49,580 nucleotides of DNA from contig DDVW01000039.1 of the NCBI GenBank assembly GCA_002345545.1, positions 24,881 to 74,460 of the forward strand. Reading direction: 5' to 3'. The position numbers were made by a program, and so were the translations under genes. The first letter of the stretch is position 1. Every line of letters begins with the position of its first letter. Shown here piece after piece: positions 25,561-34,058 of this stretch. The notes beneath the pieces are model-generated. The model was not told the DNA's origin, searched no databases, and saw only the letters and a program-made list of their open reading frames with translations. This DNA comes from Stenotrophomonas sp. UBA2302 (GTDB lineage: Bacteria > Pseudomonadota > Gammaproteobacteria > Xanthomonadales > Xanthomonadaceae).

Positions 25561-26165
25561 TGCGCCACCTGCTCTGCCAGGCACTTGGCGTGGCGTTCCT
25601 GTTGACGGGTCCACACGCCCTTGCAGCCCTTCGGCCCCCAGTTCTGCGGCTGCGAGCAGTCGCGACCGCCCTGCTTCTTCCAAGCCAGCAGCGCATCGCA
25701 GGCGGCGCGATACAGGCCCGGCAGCTGTGCCGGGGTTGCTGCTGTGGTTTCCAGCAGGCGGCGGCGCATGGAGCTGCTGCGCCAGTTGCCGATGCCGTAC
25801 TGGCCGATGAAATCGATGTACAGGTCGTACTCGCCCTGCGTGAGCAACACGCCGGGAATGGACGCCTTGAAGCGCGCCTCTTCTTCGCCGTGCAGGTTGC
25901 GGGCGAGCTGCTGCGCACGGGCGCGGGTGATGGGCGCATCGGTCAGCCGCACCAGGGTGCCGTCTTCGTAGCGGGTGGAGCCGTGGCCGATGGTCGGCAC
26001 GTCGCCCTTGGTCGGGATGTAGGGCTTGTGGACCACCTGGCCATCGGCACGCACGGCAGTGGGGCCATCGCCTTCCTTGGCAACCCAGCCGGCGAACGCG
26101 GCGGCGCTGAGCACCAGGCCGGCGGCGGCGATGCGAACCGGAGAGGCGGCGCTGCGATCAGACAT
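25557..26165 (-). CDS. Phage lysozyme-type endolysin with N-terminal signal-anchor
   Basis: 202 residues. A weakly hydrophobic N-terminal helix (about 11-28, rich in Ala/Gly) resembles a SAR (signal-anchor-release) segment. It is followed directly by WVAKEGDG with the likely catalytic Glu31 and by GDVPTIGHGST, the GH24 muramidase active-site loop. The C-terminal part has QGEYDLYIDFIGQYGIGNW and RDCSQPQNWGPKGC. It hydrolyses peptidoglycan. SAR-type export would make it independent of large holin lesions. The start overlaps the holin stop by 8 bp. Confidence 0.82.
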   Translation of the reverse strand: MSDRSAASPVRIAAAGLVLSAAAFAGWVAKEGDGPTAVRADGQVVHKPYIPTKGDVPTIGHGSTRYEDGTLVRLTDAPITRARAQQLARNLHGEEEARFKASIPGVLLTQGEYDLYIDFIGQYGIGNWRSSSMRRRLLETTAATPAQLPGLYRAACDALLAWKKQGGRDCSQPQNWGPKGCKGVWTRQQERHAKCLAEQVAQ

Positions 26166-26400
26166 GGTGATCGGTCTCCCGCTTCAGCCGCTTCATTTCC
26201 GCGTCGTGCCGCTGCGCGGAACGGCGGTCTTCGCGGTGCTTGTAGAACAGCGTCATCGCAAGGCCAGCCAGTCCGATGGCTACACCGGCGAAGGCTGCGA
26301 TGTCGTTTGCAGTCAGCCCGAACAGCACGGCGCCGGCGCTGCCGCCGTAGGTGGACACCTTGGCGACGATGGGCGCGACGTTGTGCGTGGTGTTTGCCAT
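26158..26400 (-). CDS. Holin-like small membrane protein
   Basis: 80 residues from ATG 26400 (MANTTHNVAPIVAKVSTYGG). A GTG at 26424 preceded by AGGGGGA is a credible alternative that adds 8 residues. Hydrophobic segments at about 17-37 and 40-58 are followed by a highly charged tail (YKHREDRRSAQRHDAEMKRLKRE). Two helices plus a basic tail, immediately before an endolysin, match class II holins or pinholins. It controls the timing of lysis. Confidence 0.75.
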   Translation of the reverse strand: MANTTHNVAPIVAKVSTYGGSAGAVLFGLTANDIAAFAGVAIGLAGLAMTLFYKHREDRRSAQRHDAEMKRLKRETDHHV

Positions 26401-26452
26401 GTCGGTCAGCTCTTCCAGCCTCACGATGGGTCCCCCTGGATGCTCCGGAAGC

Positions 26453-26497
26453 CCCACCACCGCACACGCCACCCGGGCATATGTGTGCGGTGGTGGG
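26453..26497. terminator. Very strong hairpin between capsid genes and lysis cassette
   Basis: A perfect 15-bp inverted repeat (arms 26453-26467 and 26483-26497, CCCACCACCGCACAC and its complement) with a 15-base loop lies between the capsid cement gene and the holin. No T-run follows on the minus strand, so it may attenuate or stabilise the message rather than end it. Confidence 0.55.
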
Positions 26498-26503
26498 CGT
26501 TGG

Positions 26504-26860
26504 TCAGGCCTTGATTGCGCCGGCGCCCGGCGCGAGCTTGGCCAGCACCGTAGTCGCACCATTGCCGGAAGCAGCAATCGCGATAGCGCAGTTCTCGAGG
26601 TCGCCAGCTGCGGAGGCGGCAACGATGAACTGGCCAGCGGAGACGTCCCAATGCAGAGCGGCACCTTCGGTGACGACGGCGGTGTTCAGCTTGGGCAGCT
26701 CGAACACGCCTTCGATCTGCGCGCTCCCCTTGCCGCCGCTGGGAATGTCCACCAGTGCAACGGCAAGCAGGGTGCCGACGATGACGGCCTGGCCGCTGGT
26801 GAGGTTGGCTGCGGCGGTGATATCAATCACGGCACCGGGGAATTTGTAGTTTTTCGCCAT
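26504..26860 (-). CDS. Capsid cement/decoration protein (DUF2190)
   Basis: 118 residues. MAKNYKFPGAVIDITAAANLTSGQAVIVGTLLAVA and the later VFELPKLNTAVVTEGAALHWD are characteristic of the DUF2190 family, described as capsid cement in lambdoid phages. It is small, beta-rich and glycine/alanine-rich. It follows the protease-capsid fusion. GC hairpins flank it on both sides (26902-26924 and 26453-26497). Confidence 0.8.
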   Translation of the reverse strand: MAKNYKFPGAVIDITAAANLTSGQAVIVGTLLAVALVDIPSGGKGSAQIEGVFELPKLNTAVVTEGAALHWDVSAGQFIVAASAAGDLENCAIAIAASGNGATTVLAKLAPGAGAIKA

Positions 26861-26901
26861 GACGGTTTCCTCGATTGGCGTTTCTGAGATGACAACCTAC
26901 G

Positions 26902-26924
26902 GCCGGCGGCGCTGTGCCGCCGGC
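26902..26924. repeat. GC hairpin between capsid and cement genes
   Basis: Perfect 9-bp arms GCCGGCGGC / GCCGCCGGC with a 5-base loop, 9 bp after the capsid stop on the minus strand. There is no T-run in the direction of the late operon. It may act as an mRNA-stability or processing element. Confidence 0.5.
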
Positions 26925-26932
26925 TTGTTCGA

Positions 26933-29248
26933 TTACTCGCCCGGGTTGCGGGCGGCGCCCCGCCAACCCACCGCACCAACGCCGTACTTGTGGACCACCT
27001 TCCAGCTGAGGCCATCGGTGCGGAAATTGGTTTCCTGTTCCAGCACCGGGGTCTGCACGCCGTTGAGGAACGCAACTTCGATGACCGGTTCGATGCTCGG
27101 ATCGGCGAAGCCGTACCAAGCCTTGCCGGTGCCCAGCCGCGGCGAGGTGACAATGTCGGTGAAGGTGTTGCGCGAGGTGTTGGGCAGCTGGAACTTGTTG
27201 CTGACGTCCGGGTTGTACTCGGCGTTGTTGACCAGCGCAGCCTTGCCCTGCATCGCAACCGTGCCGAGGAAGCGCGACAGGGTGATGTCCAGGTAATCGT
27301 TGCCGCCCGGGTCCATCTGCATAGCGATCAGCTGGCGCATGGCATCGAACGCATCGACACTGGGCGCGGCACCCACGGCGGCGATGTTGTTGTGGTCGGC
27401 ATGGAACAGGGTCTTGCCGTCGCTCATCAGCGGGCCGAGGCCACCGTTCATCGCCAGCAGCGCGTAGACGTCCTTTTCGATGGTGCGGCCGGCGGCCTGC
27501 CCCAGCGCGGTGGTGATGCGGACGAAGGAGCCCAGGTCATCATTGACCAGAACTTCCGGAGTGATCTGCAGGATGCGGCCCTTGCGCGCGCCCTTGATCG
27601 TTTCCTTCTCGCCGTCACCCAGCACGCCGTTTTCGTACTCACCCGCTTCGTTCACTGGCTTGAGATCAGAGAACGAGGACAGGTGGTAACGGTTGTGCGG
27701 GCGGTAATCCGACAGGGTGCCGGTGGTGCAGAAGCGATTCCAGGTGAATGCCTGCAGGTTGTAGGCACCGATCAGAATCTTGTGCAGGGTGTTTTCCAGC
27801 AGCACCGGGAAATCGCTGGTGGTTTGCACGGCCAGAACTCGGCGGGCGACTTCTTCGCGATCCATGCTGCGGGTGTTGACGCCGGCACGAATCAGCGACT
27901 GTTCGGCAAGGCCCAGCAGCGTGGTGTTGACATAGGGATTGCCATCACGCGCCTGAACGGCGGCATCGCCGGTGAGCACGCCGGCGCGGGCCAGCAGTGC
28001 GTTGACCTGTGCGCGACGCTGGTTGTCTTCCTCCGGCACGACATCGGTGATCTGCTGGTTGAAGCCACCGTTCAGCGGCTGGCCCCCGGCAGCGAGCTTG
28101 GCCAGCAGCTTGCCCTGAGCCGCCTCGGCCGTAATGGTGTGGTCAGCCAGGCAATCGTTCTCCAGCGCGGTGACGCCGGCAACATCACGGAAACCGGCGA
28201 AGACGTTCCGGATGGACTGCGCACGCACCGACATTGCGGCGAGTACATCGTTCACCGTGGCCGCAGCGGCAACCGGCTGGGCGGGCGGTGAGACGGGGGC
28301 GTTCAGCGCCGGTGCGGGAACGGGAGCCGCGGCAACTACCGGGGCGGGGGTGGGCGCAGCAGTCGGAGCGGTGCCCGCCTGCGCCATGATCAGTTGGCAC
28401 TGCTGTTTCATGCTGGAGTCCTCAAGTTGGGCAACGATGGCCCGCTGGTGTCCCTCGCGAAGCGAGGCAAAAGCAGACGCCGTGGTGGTCGCCTGAATAT
28501 GTTGGCGAAGTGCTGCATGCACCTCGCCCTGAGTGCTGGAGATGGCCGAGACGTAGGACAGCAGTGCGGCCGCGGCGACGCTATCTGCCACTTCGGGCTG
28601 CACGTCGGGAATGACTTCATCCGCCAGACCCATGGCGACCGCATCGGCGGCGGTGAGCCAGTGGTCTTTGCGGTCGTTGAGCATCGTTTCGATGTCGGCG
28701 GGGTTCTTTGCGCGGGCCGAATAGCTCTCCAGCATCGAGCGGCCGTAGACGTCGATTGCATCGGCGCGATCACGCAGGTCGCCGGCGAATCCCCAGCCCC
28801 CGCCCTGCGGGCCATGCACCATCATCATGGTGTTGGCATGCATACGGCGCCTGGTGCCGGCCATTGCGATCAGGCTGGCGATGCTGGCGGCTACGCCATC
28901 GACGGTGACGTTGATGGTGGCCGGGTGCTGCTTCAGCGCGTTGTAGATGGCGAGGCCATCGGTGACCACACCGCCATCGGAGTTGATGCGCACATTGATG
29001 ACGCTGGCGGTGGTGCCGGCCAGCTGCTCCACCACGCTCATTGCCGTGACGCCATCACCCCAGAAGTAGTCGCCGATGGGGCCATAGATCAGCAGCTCGG
29101 CCTCGCCACCGGTGGTGGTGTTCAGCGCCAGAACGGACTTGCCCTTGGATTCTGGCGCGATGGTTTCGAGATCCAGGTTGTCGAAGGCGAAAGTGGCTGC
29201 CAACACCAGGGCGATGCCGGCGTGCAGCCGGCTATAGGCAAGGTTCAT
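26933..29248 (-). CDS. ClpP-like prohead protease / major capsid protein fusion
   Basis: 771 residues. Residues 45-230 form a ClpP-type protease: GGEAELLIYGPIG, NSDGGVVTDGLAIYNALK, VDGVAASIASLIAMAG with nucleophile Ser122, and MMMVHGPQ with His145. A Pro/Ala-rich linker (about 290-335) follows. The rest is the capsid subunit (NTLHKILIGAYNLQAFTWNRFCTTG, GRILQITPEVLVNDDLG, YPD-type C-terminus). The protease probably cleaves itself and the scaffold-like linker during prohead maturation. This fused form is known in a group of lambda-like Proteobacterial phages. The start overlaps the portal stop by ATGA. Confidence 0.88.
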   Translation of the reverse strand: MNLAYSRLHAGIALVLAATFAFDNLDLETIAPESKGKSVLALNTTTGGEAELLIYGPIGDYFWGDGVTAMSVVEQLAGTTASVINVRINSDGGVVTDGLAIYNALKQHPATINVTVDGVAASIASLIAMAGTRRRMHANTMMMVHGPQGGGWGFAGDLRDRADAIDVYGRSMLESYSARAKNPADIETMLNDRKDHWLTAADAVAMGLADEVIPDVQPEVADSVAAAALLSYVSAISSTQGEVHAALRQHIQATTTASAFASLREGHQRAIVAQLEDSSMKQQCQLIMAQAGTAPTAAPTPAPVVAAAPVPAPALNAPVSPPAQPVAAAATVNDVLAAMSVRAQSIRNVFAGFRDVAGVTALENDCLADHTITAEAAQGKLLAKLAAGGQPLNGGFNQQITDVVPEEDNQRRAQVNALLARAGVLTGDAAVQARDGNPYVNTTLLGLAEQSLIRAGVNTRSMDREEVARRVLAVQTTSDFPVLLENTLHKILIGAYNLQAFTWNRFCTTGTLSDYRPHNRYHLSSFSDLKPVNEAGEYENGVLGDGEKETIKGARKGRILQITPEVLVNDDLGSFVRITTALGQAAGRTIEKDVYALLAMNGGLGPLMSDGKTLFHADHNNIAAVGAAPSVDAFDAMRQLIAMQMDPGGNDYLDITLSRFLGTVAMQGKAALVNNAEYNPDVSNKFQLPNTSRNTFTDIVTSPRLGTGKAWYGFADPSIEPVIEVAFLNGVQTPVLEQETNFRTDGLSWKVVHKYGVGAVGWRGAARNPGE

Positions 29249-30771
29249 TGGGTGTCCTCAGAGACTTCAGGGATGGCCGACTTAGGCGCCTGCGCTTGGG
29301 CAACGCCGGAATCGCTGACCTGCCCGGGATCGCTGTCGAGCGTGATGCCCAACTCGTTGGCCCAGGCCCGCTCGTTGCGGATTTCTTCCAGGGTGTCGTA
29401 CATACGGCCACCGCGTTCACTGATCACCGAGGTGAGCGAGCGGATACCGGCGCGGATCATCATGCGCAGGCCGGTAGCTTCGTGAACCGGGTTGATCCAC
29501 GGCATCACCGGCGGCATGAACATGGCATCAGCTACCGCGCTGCGGGAGACGTTCGCCGGAATAACCAGCTCGCCGGATGCAATAGCAGCCTGGATGAATC
29601 GTTCGTAGATGGGCCGCACGATCTGCGAGATGACCTCATAGGCCAGCACGCCGTAGGCGCCGTACTGCTCCACCAGCTCCTGCCGCTGCGCGGAATAAGT
29701 GCCGTTGTAGTTCTTGGCCAGCGACGAGAACGAGATACGCATTCCGCCAGCAACGGCGCGCAGCTGACCATTGCGATAGGTTTCAAGATTCGGGTTTGGT
29801 CGGTTGGTGTCGACCGTGCCGACGCTTTCGCCCTGCACCAGGTCATCGAACACCATGCCCGGCTGGAACCGCATGCGGCGGCCGCTTGGCCTGTTCTCGT
29901 TCTCGCCGTAGCTTTGCGGGTCACCCTTGATGATGAAGGCGGCCATGGACGCGGCGATCTTCGCGGCCACGCGCTCGGATTCTTCGTAGTCCTTCAGGTC
30001 ATCCAGACGAGTGAGCACCGATGCCAACAGGCTGACGCCACGCACCTGACCGATGCGATCGACCATTTTGGCGTGGTGGACGAAATCGGCACTGACACGC
30101 TTGATCTGCGGCAGCAACACATTCGGGTCGCCTGGGTGCTGCTTGTACAGGTGGTAGGCGATGGGTCGGCCCCACGCGTTGCGCTCGACGCCCTGAATGA
30201 TGTTGCGAGCGGAATCGTTGAGATCGAGCGGCATCAGATCCGGCTCGATCATCTCGATGCTGTAGGGCACGGTGGTGCCGTGATCGAGATACGGCACCGG
30301 GCCGATCAAGTCCTGATACAGGCACTCGCCATCGCGGAACAGAGTGCGGGCCATGAGTCGCTGTGCAGAACCGAAGTCATGGCACCAGCTGACTTCCGGG
30401 CGCTTCCAGAAATCCCGCAGCAACGGCGTGATCTGATCGACCAGCGATTCCACGATGTTGCCGTTGGCATCGCGCGGCTGCGGCTCGATGCCGATGCCAT
30501 CGCGGCCGATGACGTTCTGCACCATCTGGTTGAAGCCGTTGACCACGATATCGTGGTTGCGGTCAAGGTGGCGGGCCTGCGTACGGATTCGGACAGAGCC
30601 GCTGGCTACCACGGTGTTACCGGAGCCGTAGTCCCGGGCAGACTCCCGCAGGCGCGTGAGGTTGGCCGCGTCGTAGGCCGAGCTGTACGCCGCGATTTTT
30701 GCGCGGGCATGGGCGCGCCTGGCGCCCCAGCCGGGCGAGATGGCTGCGATGGCGGAATCGAGCCGGTTCAT
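29245..30771 (-). CDS. Portal protein, lambda family
   Basis: 508 residues. The N-terminal SPGWGARRAHARAKIAAYSSAYDAA, the middle NHDIVVNGFNQMVQNVIGRDGIGIEPQP, MIEPDLMPLDLND and the later MRISFSSLAKNYNGTYSAQRQELVEQY are signatures of the lambda gpB portal family. It forms the dodecameric channel through which DNA is packaged. ATGA overlaps join it to gpW before and the capsid fusion after. Confidence 0.88.
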   Translation of the reverse strand: MNRLDSAIAAISPGWGARRAHARAKIAAYSSAYDAANLTRLRESARDYGSGNTVVASGSVRIRTQARHLDRNHDIVVNGFNQMVQNVIGRDGIGIEPQPRDANGNIVESLVDQITPLLRDFWKRPEVSWCHDFGSAQRLMARTLFRDGECLYQDLIGPVPYLDHGTTVPYSIEMIEPDLMPLDLNDSARNIIQGVERNAWGRPIAYHLYKQHPGDPNVLLPQIKRVSADFVHHAKMVDRIGQVRGVSLLASVLTRLDDLKDYEESERVAAKIAASMAAFIIKGDPQSYGENENRPSGRRMRFQPGMVFDDLVQGESVGTVDTNRPNPNLETYRNGQLRAVAGGMRISFSSLAKNYNGTYSAQRQELVEQYGAYGVLAYEVISQIVRPIYERFIQAAIASGELVIPANVSRSAVADAMFMPPVMPWINPVHEATGLRMMIRAGIRSLTSVISERGGRMYDTLEEIRNERAWANELGITLDSDPGQVSDSGVAQAQAPKSAIPEVSEDTQ

Positions 30772-30986
30772 TCACGGCACCTGAAATCAGCCAACGCAAC
30801 TGACATGCGATTGCCCCCGCGAGCTTCGGCGGCAACACGGGCCTCCCACTCACGACGGCCCGCGCGAATCTCGACCAGATCGGCACGAGTGAGTTGCCGC
30901 TCCCCCATGCGCCACGACTGGCCTGACAGCACCGCCTGTTCGGCGGCGATGTAGGTATCGAGCATGGTTTGTGCGGCGGTCTTCAT
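30768..30986 (-). CDS. gpW-like head-tail joining protein
   Basis: 72 residues. The pattern RQLTRADLVEIRAGRREWEARV after an N-terminal helix (AAQTMLDTYIAAEQAVLSGQSW) matches lambda gpW, a small alpha/beta connector protein that stabilises packaged DNA. It immediately precedes the portal gene, as in lambda. It is preceded by a 134-bp untranslated region with two dyads, so it may be the first gene of a separate transcript. Confidence 0.75.
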   Translation of the reverse strand: MKTAAQTMLDTYIAAEQAVLSGQSWRMGERQLTRADLVEIRAGRREWEARVAAEARGGNRMSVALADFRCRE

Positions 30987-31009
30987 GGTGCATAGCTTGA
31001 AGACGCGAC

Positions 31010-31039
31010 TGTCTCAACCGTTACCAGAAACGTGAGACA
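31010..31039. promoter_or_regulatory. Operator-like dyad 1 (TGTCTCA-N16-TGAGACA)
   Basis: A 30-bp element with perfect 7-bp arms, 24/30 identical to a second copy 74 bp away (centre to centre). It lies between the Mor-like gene and gpW. The same spacing of the arms and a shared internal CCAGAA suggest a protein-binding site rather than a chance hairpin. Confidence 0.6.
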
Positions 31040-31083
31040 TCCATGATTTTTTAACTATGATAATCAAGCACTTAAGAAATAGT

Positions 31084-31113
31084 TGTCTCACGCTGTGCCA
31101 GAAGCGTGAGACA
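31084..31113. promoter_or_regulatory. Operator-like dyad 2 (TGTCTCACGC-N10-GCGTGAGACA)
   Basis: A 30-bp element with perfect 10-bp arms, 7 bp beyond the stop of the Mor-like gene. A TATCAT hexamer on the minus strand (31062-31057) puts a possible start near 31050, with the centre of this dyad at about -48. That is close to where Mor-class activators bind. Confidence 0.6.
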
Positions 31114-31120
31114 TATGTCG

Positions 31121-31444
31121 CTATGCGATCTTTTTTGGCAACCCGCCCGGGAACATTCGGTGCAAAGTTGCGCGCGATACGCCGTGCCGGAGTCGCACCT
31201 GGTTGACTGAAACACCCGCCTCCAGATCTGATTGAATGCGCAACTGCCGATCATTTGGTGCAGTGGATGAAGGCGGCTTCGGAATGTGGATTCGCTCGCC
31301 ACCGAACTCTGTCTGCAACACCATCACCACGGCGGTTGCGTACGGCATGGCGTGCTCTTCATTCAACCCTGTCTGTTCAACGATGCCCCGAACCACCAGG
31401 CGGCGCAGGTGGTCGACCGCATCAATATCACGCGAATTACTCAT
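31121..31444 (-). CDS. Mor-family transcription activator
   Basis: 107 residues from ATG 31444, overlapping the terminase stop by ATGA. The dimerisation part ends in the Mor hallmark EFGGERIHIPKPP, and the C-terminal helix-turn-helix is VSVNQVRLRHGVSRATLHRMF. Mor and its relative C of phage Mu bind dyad DNA and activate middle/late promoters. Here the gene is inside the late operon, just before two 30-bp dyads. It is therefore a good candidate to switch on the head and tail genes downstream. It is not normal in lambda-type operons. Confidence 0.72.
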   Translation of the reverse strand: MSNSRDIDAVDHLRRLVVRGIVEQTGLNEEHAMPYATAVVMVLQTEFGGERIHIPKPPSSTAPNDRQLRIQSDLEAGVSVNQVRLRHGVSRATLHRMFPGGLPKKIA

Positions 31445-33540
31445 AGGCGGCTGCTCCAACGGCTGGATCCGAAGTCGTCGTGCTGTGTTTCTCGGGAATC
31501 CTCATGGCGGTCAGGTGACCGCTGCGCGGTAGTTGATGTTTCATGGGAATCGCTCGCCACCGGCGCGGCCGGGCGGGCGGGTTGTGTTTCACGGGAATCC
31601 ACGGGGGCCGGCGCGCTGAACAGGTCGTCATCGGGCTGCACCTGCTGCTCGAGCTGATCCCACCATTTCGCTTTGCGCGGTGACCAGAGGTCGAGGCGCT
31701 CTTCCAGCCATATGGCATAGGTGCAGCAGTCCTTGACTTCGTTGCGCTTGCGGATGGGCGTCCAGCGGGATTCGGTGCCTGACTTGGTACGGCGCGTGGC
31801 ACGCACTTCGGCGGCCATCTGCTTGAACCACTCCTTGCTCAGCTCGCTGGAAAAGTGCACGTATCCGGGACCAGGTGTTGCAACTTCGAGGCGGGACTGG
31901 AATCGGTCTTTTGCGAGATTGGTACCGACGTGCCACAGCACGGGGCCGTTGCGTTCGCTCTTGCCGTTCCACTTGTAGCCGACGCGTGTGTTGCCGTTGT
32001 CGATAGAGCGCTCCTGGCCGCTGGCGCCCTTGATTGCGAATACCCGCAGCCCCTTGAGCTTGTGCGCGAAGGCATAGACGGCATCGGTGGCAAGGCCGCC
32101 GGAGTCGATACCAGTTGCATAGATGCGCTGGTTCCGGCCGCAAGCGTGGGTGTATTCGGCAGTGCGCAGGAAATCTTCGGCTTCATCCCATACCTTCTGC
32201 TGGGCTGGGTTGCCGAAGAAGACACGGTGATCAATCGGCCACATCTGCCCACCGCGGCCATACCCCCACACACCAAACTCCAGCCGGTCGCCCTGCGTAT
32301 CGCCGCCACACAGCAGCAGCAGGCAATCGCGCGGCATGTGGCGAAGTGGATAGGGCTCGGCCCGGGCTTGCAGCTCGTCTGCGTCTGTGCGCTCGATCTC
32401 GCCCTCCCACGCTTCGCCGCGCGTGGTGTTGGTGAAAGCCTTCATCAGCGCGTCGTCGCCTTCCTGCTGCTTGGCGTAGGCGGCGAAGAAGTCCTGCGCG
32501 ATCGACAGCCAGGAGACGGTCGGGCTGTAGGCCGTCCAGACGTGCAGGCCGACGTGCGCGGGCGCGGTGAGCGGCTCTCCGGTGGGCGTGGTGAAGCGGC
32601 CTTCATTCGTGAGCCAGATGTCGCCGCGCTGGTTGACCCATACGCCGGCCTCGGCGACGTAGAGGTAGTCGCCCTGGTGCATCGGGAAGGTGCAGTGCGG
32701 GCACAGGTGGTAGACGCCCAGCAGTACACCGGCGTCGTCGCGCTCGAACTTGAACCCGTGGGACTCGTCCTTGCCGCCCCATGTGAGCGGGTGCAGATCG
32801 GTGCACTGCGGGCACGCAACGTGGAAGGTGAAGCGCTCATCGGCTTGGTCGAAGCGGCGATCGATCAGGCTGAAACCTTTGAGCTTGGGCGTGCTGCCGG
32901 CGATCAGCTTGGGGAAGGTGGCACCTTCCAGGCGCTTGCCGGCGAGGAAGTCGGGCGCGCCTTCCTTCTCCACGTCGTTGTCGAAGGCGTCCAGCTCATC
33001 GAGCATGGCCACGTCGATGGAGATGCGGCGGTAGTTCTTTGCGGCCTTGCCACCGCGCACGCGCAGCATGGAGCCGATGAATTTCTTCTGCTGGAGGGTG
33101 TTGTCCTTGTGCCGCTGCAGGTAGGACGGGAACACGCTGCGCATGATCTCCACGTCGCGCAGCATGGGCTCCAGCTCGGACTTGACGAAGTCCTCGGCGT
33201 CATCGTCGGTGGGCTGCCACAGGGCCTGATTGCGGCGGCGGTGTTCGGCGTTGTAGCCGATGAAGGCGAGCAGGATCTTGGTGTAGCCGACGCGGGCGGA
33301 TTTCTTGATGTCGACGAAGCGCACATCGTCGTTGCTCATCACCGCCATCATGGCGCGCTGGAACGGCCAAGGCGTCCACGACTGCTCGACGTAGCTGGAT
33401 TCGGCGGAGAGGTAGAAGTTCTCGCGCGCCCACGACTCGAGCGTGATCGGCTCCTGTGCGGCGAAGGCGGCGAGGCCGCGGACCAGGTGCCGTTCAACGG
33501 CCTGCAGTTGCGAAGGATCGACGCCGTTGAGCAGGCTCAT
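31441..33540 (-). CDS. Terminase large subunit, GpA family
   Basis: 699 residues. The lambda gpA-type ATPase shows the start ITLESWARENFYLSAESSYVEQSWTPWPFQRAMM and a deviant Walker A (KKSARVGYTK, about 79-88). The acidic strand MLDELDAFD is the Walker B region. The LICGGDTQGDRLEFGVWGYG-like nuclease segment (CGGDTQGD) and KGASGQERS follow. The C-terminal 80 residues are charged and lower in complexity. It packages DNA with the small subunit gene just upstream (ATGA overlap), implying cos packaging. Confidence 0.88.
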   Translation of the reverse strand: MSLLNGVDPSQLQAVERHLVRGLAAFAAQEPITLESWARENFYLSAESSYVEQSWTPWPFQRAMMAVMSNDDVRFVDIKKSARVGYTKILLAFIGYNAEHRRRNQALWQPTDDDAEDFVKSELEPMLRDVEIMRSVFPSYLQRHKDNTLQQKKFIGSMLRVRGGKAAKNYRRISIDVAMLDELDAFDNDVEKEGAPDFLAGKRLEGATFPKLIAGSTPKLKGFSLIDRRFDQADERFTFHVACPQCTDLHPLTWGGKDESHGFKFERDDAGVLLGVYHLCPHCTFPMHQGDYLYVAEAGVWVNQRGDIWLTNEGRFTTPTGEPLTAPAHVGLHVWTAYSPTVSWLSIAQDFFAAYAKQQEGDDALMKAFTNTTRGEAWEGEIERTDADELQARAEPYPLRHMPRDCLLLLCGGDTQGDRLEFGVWGYGRGGQMWPIDHRVFFGNPAQQKVWDEAEDFLRTAEYTHACGRNQRIYATGIDSGGLATDAVYAFAHKLKGLRVFAIKGASGQERSIDNGNTRVGYKWNGKSERNGPVLWHVGTNLAKDRFQSRLEVATPGPGYVHFSSELSKEWFKQMAAEVRATRRTKSGTESRWTPIRKRNEVKDCCTYAIWLEERLDLWSPRKAKWWDQLEQQVQPDDDLFSAPAPVDSRETQPARPAAPVASDSHETSTTAQRSPDRHEDSRETQHDDFGSSRWSSRL

Positions 33541-34058
33541 GCGGCTTCGTCCTCGACTGCCGGCAGTTCGTCGACGGCATCGTCTTCGGCATCCACGTCG
33601 CTGAGCTTCATGCTTGCCGCGAGGTTCCGCGCCTTGGCAACGATCGACATGACGACCTGCACGTCGTCGCTGGTCAGCTGCGGCAGTCGGCGGCGCAGGG
33701 TGCCGGGGATTGTCTCGAGCAGACGGGCAGCGCGGGCACCGGCACGGGCGAGCACTTCTTCAAGCACGTAGGCCGGCGCCAGCTCTCCGCGCGTGACGGC
33801 GTTCTGCATCGCGATCTTGTCGGCCTGCTCGCGCGCCAGGCGGGCGCGTTCGGCCACCAGCTCTGCGCCGCTCTCTCCGCCGCGGCCGGCGGCCATTTCG
33901 CGCAGGTGGTCGCAGTAGGCCAGCAACCATTCGTCGGCGCTGGCGCCATCCGGCAGGATCTTGCGGCGGACCAGTTCGCTCACTGCCGGCTGGGTGATGC
34001 CGACCAGGTCGCCGAACTGGGCTTGGGTTACGGGCGAGGCCAAGTCACGCATCAACAT
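33537..34058 (-). CDS. Terminase small subunit
   Basis: 173 residues, or 171 from a second ATG at 34052, which has the better spacing to AAGGGGG. An N-terminal helix-turn-helix (TQAQFGDLVGITQPAVSELVRR) is followed by a helical oligomerisation region (ELVAERARLAREQADKIAMQNAVTRGELAP). An acidic C-terminus would contact the large subunit. This is the lambda Nu1 style and binds the cos site. Confidence 0.78.
   Translation of the reverse strand: MLMRDLASPVTQAQFGDLVGITQPAVSELVRRKILPDGASADEWLLAYCDHLREMAAGRGGESGAELVAERARLAREQADKIAMQNAVTRGELAPAYVLEEVLARAGARAARLLETIPGTLRRRLPQLTSDDVQVVMSIVAKARNLAASMKLSDVDAEDDAVDELPAVEDEAA

Noticed and set aside
25342..25683. Longer form of the 72-residue lysis-cassette protein
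   Set aside because: The extra 41 codons overlap the endolysin out of frame; the inner ATG has the ATGA coupling seen throughout the operon.
31855..33771. A 638-codon plus-strand ORF opposite the terminase
   Set aside because: Antisense to a clear GpA terminase; no start signals.
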